Source: Verrucomicrobiia bacterium (GTDB taxonomy: Bacteria > Verrucomicrobiota > Verrucomicrobiia > Limisphaerales > Pedosphaeraceae). Taken from it: 64,000 bases of DNA. The position numbers were made by a program, and so were the translations under genes. The DNA lies in the NCBI GenBank assembly GCA_036268055.1, contig DATAUW010000013.1, positions 62,001 to 126,000 on the forward strand, read 5' to 3'. Shown here one piece after another: positions 35,201-43,521 of the stretch. Under the pieces are notes generated by a model. That model searched no databases and was not told where the DNA came from. It saw only the letters and a program-made list of their open reading frames with translations. Numbering within the stretch: the stretch's first letter is position 1; each line of letters begins with the position of its first letter.

Positions 35201-36187
35201 GGCATTTACGCTGATCGCATCGCGGCCGTAAGAAACATCGGCAGTTTGCGCGGGATAATGGTCGAACGCCGAAACGAGGTTGGTGTTTGCATCCACCAGT
35301 GCCAGATAACCGCCGCCCACGAGGAGTTCAAAATTCGTGTGCAGTTCCGCTGTAATATTGGTTCGATTTTTGCCGGAAGCAAAAATGACGATGTAATCGT
35401 TGGCCGGCACGGTGACATTGGGAATCTGCCATTGGGTGAGATTATTGGAGCTGCTGGTTAGAAACCAGTTGCCGAGGCTTAAATCATTTGGGGTGGGGTT
35501 AAAAATTTCCACCCAACCAGAGTAATCGCCATCCACATCGGTCACCGTGTGCTCATTGTCGGCCATGAATTCCGAAATGCCCAGCGTGGTCCAGAGTTCC
35601 GCCGCCGGAGGGACGGTGTTTGTGTTGGGAGTTGTGGAACCCAGGCGCAATTCGCGCCCACCCGGATTGCCATCGTCAACGGCCTGATCCAATTTCAATA
35701 GAAAGTATCGGCCCGCGATAAGATTGGTCATCAAATATTCGTTCCAAATGGCGCTTTGCGCGTTGGTAATGGTCACGACGGTATTGGGGGGAGTGCCGGG
35801 ATCCATCGCGGCGAAGGGAGTGCTGCCGGTCCAAACACTGATCTGGGAAACTTTATCCGCCGAGGCAATGCCGCCGCTGCGCTGGGCGTAAAAAAGCGAG
35901 CCGACGTTGGTGTATACCTGATCAAGCGAAAACGCAACGTAACTCGTGCCACCGCCATTTTTTGCAAATTCCGCGCTATCATTCAACTGGGAGTTGAGCG
36001 GGAGCCCAGTGACGTTGAAATTAAAAAGGTTGGCCGCAGTATAGGTTGAATCGTAATGGCTGCTATCGCTCACCGCGGAATAGAGTCCAGGCGCCGGGCC
36101 AATCACATACAACGCATCCGCCGGCCGGGCACAAAAAAGCATGGCGCCGAAGAAGATGACGGCAATGCGCACCCCCTTGCGTTCCAT
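32288..36187 (-). CDS. Secreted CotH-kinase-like protein with lamin-tail and chitobiase-like domains
   Basis: 1299 residues from ATG 36187, chosen because a signal peptide follows directly (VIFFGAMLFCARPADA); the frame is open to an ATG at 36289, but that lies on the operator. Approximate order: unrecognised N-terminal domain shared with the 38688-41216 protein (26-184), lamin-tail domain (206-312), chitobiase-like C-terminal domain (352-392), CotH domain (476-742) with NYNGIYVLEEKI, YLMKIDRLDQGESG and FGPIWDFDRSQG, a second chitobiase-like domain (882-936), Ig-like domain (966-1053), a second lamin-tail domain (1056-1183) and a YTLQYKTNL...YYRLE tail. CotH domains are atypical kinases in spore coats; in secreted bacterial proteins their role is unclear. 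It probably forms a transcript with the GH38 gene. Confidence 0.85.
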   Translation of the reverse strand: MERKGVRIAVIFFGAMLFCARPADALYVIGPAPGLYSAVSDSSHYDSTYTAANLFNFNVTGLPLNSQLNDSAEFAKNGGGTSYVAFSLDQVYTNVGSLFYAQRSGGIASADKVSQISVWTGSTPFAAMDPGTPPNTVVTITNAQSAIWNEYLMTNLIAGRYFLLKLDQAVDDGNPGGRELRLGSTTPNTNTVPPAAELWTTLGISEFMADNEHTVTDVDGDYSGWVEIFNPTPNDLSLGNWFLTSSSNNLTQWQIPNVTVPANDYIVIFASGKNRTNITAELHTNFELLVGGGYLALVDANTNLVSAFDHYPAQTADVSYGRDAISVNATGYFANPTPANANSTTGSNAAPAVVFSQAGGTFTNSFQLQITDSVTNAAIYYTLDGTPPTVASQLYTQPITINNSVQVRARAFATGLMPGAPHSETYLLLAGDLVNTNSDLPAIVIYNFAAGSVPQGGNQFANIAVYEPSNGVTSLTNPPTFNTRALIEVHGSSTAAFPKQAFSVDFVDDLNNDANYTPLGLPAQSDFILYAPDPFEPVLIHNPLIYQLSTDIGRYAPRTRMCEVYLNTTGGSLSAANYNGIYVLEEKITWDQNRVNINKIHNVDQLHPNDNTGTNVTGGYLMKIDRLDQGESGFNSAGQLIVYDKPSEDNITMPERIPQQQYLQTYMDSFGDALISSSYTNLLTGYPAYVDVPSALDHHILNVMAFNVDALRLSAFFYKDRNDKIFFGPIWDFDRSQGSTDGRDFSPLYWSSLSPPPDFGTDFFNYSWWGRMFTDIDFWQAWIDRYQDLRTGPLSTNHIYSVIDSLVVQIQHEQPREVARWPSLTTPRSGTVTIYNYTYNFPGTYQGEVSFLKKWYADRLNFMDTNFLARPLLNRSGGGFAPGFSLVMTSPGGGSIYYTTNGLDPRISGGTIRPGALAYTGPIPLATNTTVMARAFNPAHQNLTGTNNPPLNSPWSGLVQAVFVPATAPTITQSPASLDAYIGQSPTFTIQAAGSPAPGYHWEFNNVSLAGQTNSLLTLPNVQTNQTGVYSIVASNNYGSATASFTLNVTIKPNLVITEAMSSESKGTNNSTLDHEDWWELSNLGAFAVNLQGYRFDDSHDSLTNGDVITNAVSIAPSESIVLAEDMTAAQFQLWWGLAQLPAHLQIITYPSIGFSASGDNIYLWNAAATSVTDTVAMAAFPAAVRGVSFGYNPDTQMFGQLSTVGTRGAFPAAVNGDIGSPGYFINSPQFTQLSFNLASGLRLSFSAQPERSYTLQYKTNLADPVWLTATNITAISNSVTLRDPATNSSRYYRLETNP

Positions 36188-36271
36188 TGGATCGAGGATG
36201 GTTACGAAGTAAAAAAATGAACTGCCGAGACACGTGGTGGCGAGATGGAGCCGCCGCGAGCGGATCATTAC

Positions 36272-36288
36272 TTGTATAAACATATACA
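36272..36288 (-). promoter_or_regulatory. Candidate GntR operator upstream of the CotH-GH38 unit
   Basis: TTGTATAAACATATACA contains the HutC-type core GTnTAnAC. On the minus strand it reads TATATGTTTATACAA, nearly the same as the site at 41464-41478 and related to the operator in the gntR promoter. It lies 85 bases before the chosen CotH start; TATATG could be the -10 box. Confidence 0.5.
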
Positions 36289-36348
36289 TATTACTCGCGA
36301 CGATAAATCCATTTTAATCAGCCATCTCAAAATCGTCCGTTCACAAGG

Positions 36349-37731
36349 TTAAACGGTAGAAACCGCCGCGCGTTTCCATTCGCTTTCGATTTCTTCTAGG
36401 CTTTTGCCCTTGGTTTCCTTGATCATTGTCAGCACGAAAAAAAAGGAAAACAGGCTCACCGCGCCGTAAATCCAGAAGGTCGCCGCCGGGCCAATCATCG
36501 GGTCATCATTAAGCATCGGAAACGTCTGGGCCACGAGGTAGCACGAACTCCAAATCGCCAGTGTCGCGACCGACATGGCTCGCGCCCGTAATTTGCCGGG
36601 AAATATTTCCGAGCAGATGATCCAGGGAATCGGTCCCATGGCCATGGCAAACGCCGCAATGAATACCAGTACCCACAGCAACAGCGCCAGCTCGTGATGT
36701 CCGGAATGGAACATCCAGCCGACCATCCCCAGCGCAACGGCCTGCACGGCGGTGCCAATCAGCAACAAAGGCCGGCGACCGGCTCGATCTATAAAAAAAA
36801 TCGCCAGGAATGTGAACAGCAAATTGATGAGTCCAATCCAGATGGAAGAAGCAAAAGCCGAATTCCTAGCCAACCCGGCGGATTCGAAAATTCGTGAGGA
36901 GTAATACATGATGGCGTTGATCCCGCAGAATTGGGAGCAAGCCATCAATAGGACGGCAATGGCCAGCGGCCGGGAATAAGTTCGCGAAAACAATTCGGAA
37001 AGTTTTCCCGTCTCGCTCGAAATCGCGGATTTGATCGCAGTCAACTCGGTTTCGGCATAGGCGGCGTCACCCACGTGTGACAGCACCTGGCGAGCTTCTT
37101 GTTCGCGGCCTTTTTGCGCCAGCCAGCGCGGGCTTTCCGGAACTAGAAAAAGCAGGCCGAAGAAAATAATGGCGGGAACGGCTTCCATTCCGAGCATCCA
37201 ACGCCAGCCCGAGGCGATGTTCCAGGCTTCGTTCCCCATCCCCTGGACGACCTTGTTGATAAACAAAGTCAGGAAAATACCGGAGACGATTCCCAACTGA
37301 AATAGTGAGCCAAGCCGCCCACGCCATTTTTCCGGGGCGATCTCGGCGATATATACCGGGCATATCATGGACGACGAGCCGATGCCGAGCCCACTGATGA
37401 AGCGGGCGGTCAGAAATTGTTCAAAAGTGCGCGGCACAGCGGACAACAAACCGCTGATGGCAAAGAGCGCGGCGCAGGCCAGCAGCAGTTTTTTTCGCCC
37501 GAACCGGTCGCTGAGGAAACCGGCGCACATGGCTCCCGGGATGCAGCCAAGAATCGCGCTGGCCCCGGCAAAACCTTCCTGGCTGGGCGAAAGATGCATG
37601 TTTGCCTTGAGATAGGAGTTGGCCCCGTTGATGACGGCCGTATCGTATCCAAAGAGGAAACCACCGATGGCCGTGACGGCCGTGACGAACGCCACAAACC
37701 AAATCGAATTGGTCGTCGTCGTGGTGTTCAT
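36349..37731 (-). CDS. Sugar-porter family MFS transporter
   Basis: 460 residues with 12 predicted membrane helices. Sugar-porter signatures are visible: GYDTAVINGA in helix 1, SDRFGRKKLLL after helix 2, PESPRWLAQKGREQEA after helix 6, DRAGRRPLLLIG in the second half and a C-terminal PETKG-like sequence, MIKETKGKSLEEIE. Members import monosaccharides by proton symport. In this cluster, between secreted mannoside-degrading genes and a kinase/isomerase pair, mannose is the obvious candidate substrate, though sequence alone cannot decide. It is on the minus strand between the prepilin-like gene and the CotH gene. Confidence 0.9.
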   Translation of the reverse strand: MNTTTTTNSIWFVAFVTAVTAIGGFLFGYDTAVINGANSYLKANMHLSPSQEGFAGASAILGCIPGAMCAGFLSDRFGRKKLLLACAALFAISGLLSAVPRTFEQFLTARFISGLGIGSSSMICPVYIAEIAPEKWRGRLGSLFQLGIVSGIFLTLFINKVVQGMGNEAWNIASGWRWMLGMEAVPAIIFFGLLFLVPESPRWLAQKGREQEARQVLSHVGDAAYAETELTAIKSAISSETGKLSELFSRTYSRPLAIAVLLMACSQFCGINAIMYYSSRIFESAGLARNSAFASSIWIGLINLLFTFLAIFFIDRAGRRPLLLIGTAVQAVALGMVGWMFHSGHHELALLLWVLVFIAAFAMAMGPIPWIICSEIFPGKLRARAMSVATLAIWSSCYLVAQTFPMLNDDPMIGPAATFWIYGAVSLFSFFFVLTMIKETKGKSLEEIESEWKRAAVSTV

Positions 37732-37857
37732 TTTACGGTCGGCATTCTAAAACGATATTCAACACAAGGACAGCCAAAGTCACCATGCCACTGCAGAGCG
37801 GTTGGACACTCGAAAATCGCCACAGCCATTTTTTGTTGAGTTAAGATTTTCAGATTT

Positions 37858-38613
37858 TCACCAGAAGAGATAATTTTGATCGGGGACCGTGTTCATGTTG
37901 GCCGCCAGGTCGGCGGGAAATTTATAGAACTCGACGTGCGCGTCTCCGAACAAAACGGCTTCGTTTCGCTGGCCGCTGTTGTTATGCCAGATTGCGCCCT
38001 GGTTATAAGGATCACGATTGCCCTGCCAGCACCAATCGCCAAGAATAAGTTTCGTCGAAGGCCTCTGCGCCACGGTCGTAGCCTTGATCGGGGCGGAAGC
38101 GGCGAAATACTTGCCATCACAGCCCGTCACTTTTGCGACTCGGAAAAGGTCCCCTGACCATTCAACCAAATAACTGTTCCCCCACCCGTCCCAGCAGGTT
38201 TTTGGACCACCAGACGAGACAGGATTGATCGGATCTCCCTTGTCGGCCGGACAGTGAAACACATTTACACTGCCGAGATACTTATTGAGGGGCCGACTGG
38301 CTTCCGAGTCCTGCCCCCGATAGTAACTCGCGGGTCCTGCTATGTAAGGATTAGTGGGGCACTGGCCCCCGAGCGTCGCCCAACCGGAATGCACCGGAAA
38401 GGATTCACTGTTATCGGTGGCGTACATATTGCAAGCCAGACCAATTTGATGTTGGTTGTTGATACATTGAGTGCGCAGGCCGGCGGCTTTGGCCCGCGCC
38501 AACGCCGGCAGCAATAACCCGGCCAAAATGGCAATGATGGCGATGACGACCAGTAGTTCGATCAGGGTAAAACCATTCCCCGCTTCGCTATGTTTAATCG
38601 TTGTGCTTTTCAT
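37858..38613 (-). CDS. Prepilin-like protein with N-terminal methylation helix
   Basis: 251 residues from ATG 38613, which has GAAAGG upstream on the minus strand and leads straight into the prepilin signal; the frame is open further upstream, but those residues do not resemble a signal. The type IV pilin/pseudopilin motif is [20 protein letters not shown], with cleavage expected after the Gly. The C-terminal domain contains the pattern [12 protein letters not shown] typical of the abundant DUF1559-like prepilins of Planctomycetes and Verrucomicrobia (DGHV motif). It probably sits in the inner membrane or in a pseudopilus. Its cluster mates suggest a link to secretion or capture of carbohydrate-active proteins, but that is inference. 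Confidence 0.9.
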   Translation of the reverse strand: MKSTTIKHSEAGNGFTLIELLVVIAIIAILAGLLLPALARAKAAGLRTQCINNQHQIGLACNMYATDNSESFPVHSGWATLGGQCPTNPYIAGPASYYRGQDSEASRPLNKYLGSVNVFHCPADKGDPINPVSSGGPKTCWDGWGNSYLVEWSGDLFRVAKVTGCDGKYFAASAPIKATTVAQRPSTKLILGDWCWQGNRDPYNQGAIWHNNSGQRNEAVLFGDAHVEFYKFPADLAANMNTVPDQNYLFW

Positions 38614-38636
38614 AATAAAATGCCTTTCAAAGGATT

Positions 38637-38664
38637 GTCGCCGGGAGTTCCTGCTCCCGGCGAC
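38637..38664 (-). terminator. GC-rich hairpin between two secreted-protein genes
   Basis: A perfect 10-bp stem, GTCGCCGGGA/TCCCGGCGAC, has an 8-base loop, 23 bases after the stop of the LamG/Ig gene on the minus strand. There is no strong T-run, so it may stabilise or attenuate the mRNA instead of ending it; the prepilin-like gene begins 24 bases further on. Confidence 0.5.
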
Positions 38665-38687
38665 ATTAGGCTGAGATGGCTCGGCAA

Positions 38688-41216
38688 TTAGTGGATGCGA
38701 TAAAACATTTGCGAATTGGTCGGAGTAAACGGCACGCCGCTGGTAATGCCGCTGGACGGCGCGAAAGGTCCGGAAACATTTGTTGATTGCTGCAATATCC
38801 CGGATGGCCACGTCAGCGTCAGTTTGCCGCCAGATTGAGAGATGCCCAACTGCACCGGAGGGGTGGTCGGGACGCCCAAACGGAATTCCTTGCCGCCGAT
38901 ATTGTTGTTGGGGGCGGCGGTATCCACTGGATTTTGCTTCAGTTCCAGCAGAAAATATTGCCCGGTGATGGTCGCGGGCAATAAGTAGCGATCCAGCGTG
39001 GCTCCGGAGGGATCCGGGACGGCAACTTCTGCATCGGGAGGAGTTCCCGGAGGGTTTAACGGGTCAAATGGAGTCGTCGCACTGGCCCACAAGCTGATGA
39101 AGTCAATTTTATCGGCGTTGGGATCACTGCCGCTGCGTTGAGCGTAATAGACCGCATTCACCGCATAGGATTTATCAACCTGAAAGCTCAGATAAGCCGG
39201 CCCGGGGCCGGAGATAGCCCAATCATTCCCGCCAAGGATTGTACCCAGCGGAACGCCGGTCAGATCGCTGTCAAACAAGTTGGTAGAGGTGTAGCTAAAG
39301 TTGGAATCGGGATACTCGCCGCTTTCAACCAGATTCGTATAGAGCGATCCCGTGGGGCTCAGCGGGCGGATCGAATAATTTGCCACGGCCACGTTGATGG
39401 CGGCGCTGGTAACGGAATTGACCTGGTTGGAGGCGAGCACGTAATAATTCCCCGCGTCGCTCAACACGGCATTGGTGGTAACGGTAAATGAGGCGTTCGT
39501 GGCGCCGGAAACGACCGCATTGTTCTTGTACCACTGGAATACCGGGTTCAATCCGCTCACCGTCACGGAGAGAGTTATGGCGTCGCCCAAAACCGCGGAA
39601 TCATTTGTCGTTTGGCTTAGAATTTGCACGGTGGGATTGATTCCCACGGCGGTCGCATAGAGCGCATTGATGTCAGACGAGGAGAGAGCGCGATTAAAAA
39701 ACGCCACGTCATCAATGCGTCCGTTGAACGTCCGGGCGGATTCGCCCACATCAGTATCCAGCCCAATCGAAGTCGGCCCCGCGAAGGTCTGACCGGCTTG
39801 TTTAAAATTATCCACTGCCGAAAGCACCACACCATTGCTCGACCCCATATAGAGAGTGGTGAAGTTAGTCGTATAGACCAGGGCCACCAGCGTCCATTGG
39901 TTGGCGGGCAGAACCAAACCGGAATTAAAGGCATAACGGTTGCCATTCCATTGATAGCCCAGTTGGGTGCCGTCGCCGGAGCAAATCATTCCGGCAGCAG
40001 TCCCCGACCCGCGGCAAAAAACGATGCCAGTGTAAGGCTGTTGCGCGCCGGCTGAATCATCGGGATAAATCCAGGCCACGATGGACACGGCGTTCGTAGT
40101 GCTGGCGTTCGTTAGATTGAGCGGCGGCAAGGTCACCGCCGAGTTGATATCAAAGCCGGTGGTTTGCACCGCGGTATTGCTTGACGAAAAACCGGGGAAC
40201 GATGTGGGTTGCGGCCCGGCCACTCCCAGAAGGGAATCCCCGCCATAGACGCCATTGTAACTTCCTTCCAGGTCAAGAGCGGCCGGCCCGAAGGACTCAT
40301 TGAGCTGGTAGTAGGCCACCGGTTTTTTGGAAACCATCAATGCTTCCACGGCTTCAGTCGGCGCGGCGAGGACGCTTAGATTGGCCGAGGCAGTAATGGA
40401 GCCGAAGTTATTTGAAACTGTAAGCGTGTAAGCGCCGGCGTCACTTAGCGCCGCATTGGAAATGACGAGGTTGCCCGTGTTCGCCCCTGAAATGGAACCG
40501 CCATTCGTCAAAACCGTACTTCCATGAGTCCACGAATAAAACAATGGGGCAGTTCCGATCGAGACAACCCCGCTAAAAAACGCGGAGCCGCCGACGTACA
40601 CGCTTTTATCCGCAAGCGGAGTTATCAGAGCGCCCGGTGGCTGCGAAAGGTTTGCGCCAAAACGGAACTCCCGTCCACCGGGATTGCCGTTCAAGGTGCT
40701 TTGATGAAACTTCACTAAAAAATATTGGCCAGAAATAATATTGGTCAGGGGATATTCCGACCAAATGGCGCCAGAACTGTTCGTGACCGTCACCACGGCA
40801 TTAGGCGCGGTGCCCGGATCCGCAGCCGTAAATGGCGTGCTCACGCTGCTCCAAACGTCAATCTCCTGGATCTTATCCGCATTGGGATCGTTACCTCCCC
40901 GCTGGGCATAAAAGACTGAGGCAATATTAGTGTAATTTTGATCCAGTTGAAACGCGACAAAACCATCAGCCACGCTCGCCGTGGCATATTCATTGCCATC
41001 GCCCAGGGTGGCTCCCACACTGACCCCGGTCAAATTCTCATTGAACAGATTAGCGCTGGAATATGAATCGTTATAATGGGTGTTATCAGAAATGCCGGAA
41101 TAAATAGTGCCATCCGGGCCGATGAGATCGAGGGCTTTTGCCCGCGCGACAATGAACAGGGAAAACAGTGCCAGCAAGGCGGCCTGGCGCATCCAGCGTG
41201 GAAAAGATAGTTTCAT
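38688..41216 (-). CDS. Secreted LamG/Ig-like protein with two copies of an unrecognised domain
   Basis: 842 residues from ATG 41216, chosen because the signal peptide starts there ([20 protein letters not shown]). Order: unrecognised domain copy 1 (29-188), Ig-like domain (193-283), LamG/concanavalin-like domain (298-525, with [12 protein letters not shown] and [19 protein letters not shown]), Ig-like domain (528-612), domain copy 2 (616-782) and a short tail with LQQSTNV...MFYRIH (790-842). The repeated domain carries YAQRxGxDPNADKI and GQYFL; it looks like a galactose-binding jelly roll. LamG domains bind glycans or proteins. The gene is the first of the minus-strand series and has an operator-like site about 250 bases upstream. 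Confidence 0.85.
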   Translation of the reverse strand: MKLSFPRWMRQAALLALFSLFIVARAKALDLIGPDGTIYSGISDNTHYNDSYSSANLFNENLTGVSVGATLGDGNEYATASVADGFVAFQLDQNYTNIASVFYAQRGGNDPNADKIQEIDVWSSVSTPFTAADPGTAPNAVVTVTNSSGAIWSEYPLTNIISGQYFLVKFHQSTLNGNPGGREFRFGANLSQPPGALITPLADKSVYVGGSAFFSGVVSIGTAPLFYSWTHGSTVLTNGGSISGANTGNLVISNAALSDAGAYTLTVSNNFGSITASANLSVLAAPTEAVEALMVSKKPVAYYQLNESFGPAALDLEGSYNGVYGGDSLLGVAGPQPTSFPGFSSSNTAVQTTGFDINSAVTLPPLNLTNASTTNAVSIVAWIYPDDSAGAQQPYTGIVFCRGSGTAAGMICSGDGTQLGYQWNGNRYAFNSGLVLPANQWTLVALVYTTNFTTLYMGSSNGVVLSAVDNFKQAGQTFAGPTSIGLDTDVGESARTFNGRIDDVAFFNRALSSSDINALYATAVGINPTVQILSQTTNDSAVLGDAITLSVTVSGLNPVFQWYKNNAVVSGATNASFTVTTNAVLSDAGNYYVLASNQVNSVTSAAINVAVANYSIRPLSPTGSLYTNLVESGEYPDSNFSYTSTNLFDSDLTGVPLGTILGGNDWAISGPGPAYLSFQVDKSYAVNAVYYAQRSGSDPNADKIDFISLWASATTPFDPLNPPGTPPDAEVAVPDPSGATLDRYLLPATITGQYFLLELKQNPVDTAAPNNNIGGKEFRLGVPTTPPVQLGISQSGGKLTLTWPSGILQQSTNVSGPFAPSSGITSGVPFTPTNSQMFYRIH

Positions 41217-41848
41217 AGGTTTCGTTTTTTGGGTTGATATCGCTAACAATTGGCTTCCTTAAAGGATTTAGCGCGCGCATTCGCGCACATTCGCGCGAGC
41301 GCCAAATCTATAACCGAACCGCCGCCATCCGACGCCAAGGCCCGTGCCTGCTCCCGCCTGTTTTATTTCAGCGGGGTTCGCATGATCAGGTTGCGCAAAT
41401 TTCATATCGGAATACTTGCCGGGACCGCGGCCCACCCAAGGCGAACAACATTTAACGAGTGAATTGTTTAAACATATATATATTGATACTTACAAAATCA
41501 AGCTTTTTCTAAAAATTTATTGGCACCGCTTTTCCGGCCCCGGAATCCGGCGGGTTTTTTGCGAGACCATTTGCCTCCCTGGACAGTGGCGGACCGCGCC
41601 TCGGGAAAGATCAGGATTCAACGCCTGCCCTGCCCGTCACGAAATGAAATGCGCGATATTCTCAAGCGGGCCGCGCGCTTCTTCATCCCGCCAAGAGCTT
41701 GAAAATGGCGCAAAGATCCATCCTCCCCCGGTATTTTTATTTTTACCGGAGGGTCTCGGACGCGTTTTTGCCGCGTGGCCCAGGTTGCCTTTCCATCTCA
41801 ATTTTTTTCGGATTGACAATTTTTATTTAATTGTCTATACAATTAAAT
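41217..41848. other. Divergent intergenic region of the mannoside island
   Basis: 632 bases between the divergent transcription units. Apart from the two operator/promoter sites listed separately, it contains an inverted repeat CCGGTA/TACCGG around an AT-rich loop near 41730-41755. No convincing gene is visible. Confidence 0.55.
41464..41501 (-). promoter_or_regulatory. Promoter with overlapping GntR-type operator for the minus-strand series
   Basis: On the minus strand TTGATT (41496-41501) and TATATG (41473-41478) are 17 bases apart. The second box runs into GTTTAAAC, a HutC-type GTnTAnAC core (TTGTTTAAACAT on the plus strand, 41464-41475). The arrangement puts the operator over the start site, as expected for repression. 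It would drive the LamG/Ig gene at 41216. Confidence 0.5.
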
Positions 41849-41849
41849 A
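41813..41849 (+). promoter_or_regulatory. gntR promoter with 26-bp palindromic operator
   Basis: TTGACA (41813-41818), a 17-base spacer and TATACA (41836-41841) form a near-consensus promoter. Positions 41824-41849 are a palindrome with a single mismatched pair, centred on TTGTCTATACAA, a GntR/HutC GTnTAnAC core. The operator covers the -10 box, and the start codon ATG begins at 41849, so transcription would start almost at the start codon. Confidence 0.7.
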
Positions 41850-42583
41850 TGCTTTCGATTGACCACAAAAGTGCCTTGCCTCTGCGCGCGCAGGTTGAAG
41901 CTTTGCTGCGCGACCTGGTTCGCCAAGCCAATTATCAAAGAGGCGATTTGCTGCCGGATGAAATTACTCTCGCGGCGCAATTAGGCGTCAGCCGCGGCAC
42001 GGTCCGGTCCGGCATCAGCAAGTTGGTTTTTGAGGGCATCCTCGAACGGAAGGCCGGCGTCGGCACGCGCGCTTCCGGCCAGCAGCCTGAATCGGGAATA
42101 AAAGAGTGGCGCAGCTTTACACGCGAAATGGCCTCCAAAGGGATCACCGTGCAGAATTTCAGCATCAAATATCAGCAAGCGAAAGCGACCGAAGCCGCCG
42201 CCCAAGCCCTGCAACTGGACGAGGGCACGCCGATCTTGCGCCTGGAGCGGGTGCGCGGATGGAACGATCAGCCCGTTCTCCATTCGACCTCGTGGTTCCA
42301 TCCCCGGCTTAAATTATCCGGTGATGAGCAGATCAACCTGCCCCTTTACGAAATGCTGGAAAAGCACACAGGAGTGCGCCCGCACCATGCCAGGGAGGAA
42401 TTTCTGGCAGTCAGCGCCGAAACGCGGATCGCCCGGTTGCTTCGGGTGAACCGCGGCACACCGCTTTTGCTTCGCCGCCACACCGTTTATGATCCGGGAA
42501 ACCGGCCGTTTGAATTTGCGGAAGTCTGCTACGTCAGTTCTCGCTTCACGCTTTCGCTGGATATGCGCCGCAGCGAACCATGA
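41849..42583 (+). CDS. GntR-family (HutC subgroup) transcriptional regulator
   Basis: 244 residues from ATG 41849; an upstream TTG at 41831 in frame lies within the operator and is rejected. The winged-helix domain is at about 10-75, with LPDEITLAAQLGVSRGTVRS as the recognition region and GILERKAGVGTRA as the wing. The UTRA ligand domain fills the rest (RLERVRGWNDQPVLHSTSWF, YEMLEKHTGVRPHHA, LLRRHTVYDPGNRPFEFAEV), typical of sugar-phosphate-sensing HutC members. It is coupled by ATGA to a ROK kinase and an isomerase. The effector is probably a mannose-related sugar phosphate, and the targets probably the genes next to the three operator-like sites. Confidence 0.9.
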   Translation: MLSIDHKSALPLRAQVEALLRDLVRQANYQRGDLLPDEITLAAQLGVSRGTVRSGISKLVFEGILERKAGVGTRASGQQPESGIKEWRSFTREMASKGITVQNFSIKYQQAKATEAAAQALQLDEGTPILRLERVRGWNDQPVLHSTSWFHPRLKLSGDEQINLPLYEMLEKHTGVRPHHAREEFLAVSAETRIARLLRVNRGTPLLLRRHTVYDPGNRPFEFAEVCYVSSRFTLSLDMRRSEP

Positions 42584-43521
42584 AAACGATGGCCGTTGAT
42601 TTCGGCGGGCGGCGCATCAAACTTGGCTTGATTTGCAATGGAACAGTTTTGGCGCAAAAAATCATTGCCGCCCAGGCTGAGAAACCTTTGCGAGACCGCC
42701 TTGATTCATTGGCCGACGCGCTTCACCAACTCTGCGCCGATGCGGGAACAACGGCTCGCGAGTGCGATGGGCTGGCGATCGCGTATCCCAGCATTATTGA
42801 CACGGCCAACGCGCGTATCCTGGATCACTTTGGCAAATTCAGCGACGGCAGTTCGTTTAATTTTCGCGAATGGGCTGAACGCACTTTTGGATTGCCCCTG
42901 GCAATGGACAATGATGCCCGCATGGCACTCATCGGCGAATGGCGTTATGGAGAATGGAACGACTGCAATGATATCGTGATGATCACCCTTGGCACCGGGA
43001 TCGGCGTTTCGGCGGTGCTGGGAGGCCAAGTGATGCGCGGGGCGCATGGCCAGGCCGGAATTCTCGGCGGACATATTACCGTCAATCACCTTGGCCGCGC
43101 TTGCATTTGCGGAAATATCGGCTGTGCGGAAGCGGAGGCCTCCACTTCCGTGCTGGAAAAAAAGTTCCGGGAAAAGGCAACGCACGCGAACATAATTCCC
43201 GAAGAATCACTGGTGGATTATGCGGCGGTTTTTCGTCTCGCGTCCGAGGGTGATCCGCGGGCCAAGGCCCTGGCCGACCATAGCGTCCAGGTTTGGTCCG
43301 CATTGGCGGTGAGTTTGATCCATGTATTCGATCCGGAATTATTGATTATGGGCGGCGGAGTCATGGGCAGCGCGGACCTCATTTTGCCGCAGATCCAGGA
43401 TTACGTAAATCGCCACGCCCACACGCCGTGGGGCAAAGTGACCGTGGCCGCTTCGTCTCTGGGCGAAAAGGCCGCCCTGCTGGCCGGTGAATGGTTGTTG
43501 GAGGATTACCTGGCGGCATGA
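42580..43521 (+). CDS. ROK-family sugar kinase
   Basis: 313 residues. The N-terminal phosphate-binding segment is AVDFGGRRIKLGL. The ROK zinc site is visible: GGHITV, followed by CICGNIGCAE, the family's CxCGxxGCxE pattern. The active-site region is AMDNDARMALIGEW, with the catalytic Asp expected in NDA, and the second phosphate motif is VMITLGTGIGVSAVLGG. ROK kinases phosphorylate glucose, fructose, mannose or amino sugars. Coupling to a mannose-6-phosphate isomerase suggests mannose (or fructose) kinase activity. The gene overlaps gntR and the next gene by ATGA. Confidence 0.9.
   Translation: MKTMAVDFGGRRIKLGLICNGTVLAQKIIAAQAEKPLRDRLDSLADALHQLCADAGTTARECDGLAIAYPSIIDTANARILDHFGKFSDGSSFNFREWAERTFGLPLAMDNDARMALIGEWRYGEWNDCNDIVMITLGTGIGVSAVLGGQVMRGAHGQAGILGGHITVNHLGRACICGNIGCAEAEASTSVLEKKFREKATHANIIPEESLVDYAAVFRLASEGDPRAKALADHSVQVWSALAVSLIHVFDPELLIMGGGVMGSADLILPQIQDYVNRHAHTPWGKVTVAASSLGEKAALLAGEWLLEDYLAA

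Noticed and set aside
41831-41848. TTG start for the GntR gene
   Set aside because: It overlaps the -10 box and operator; the ATG at 41849 is the plausible start.
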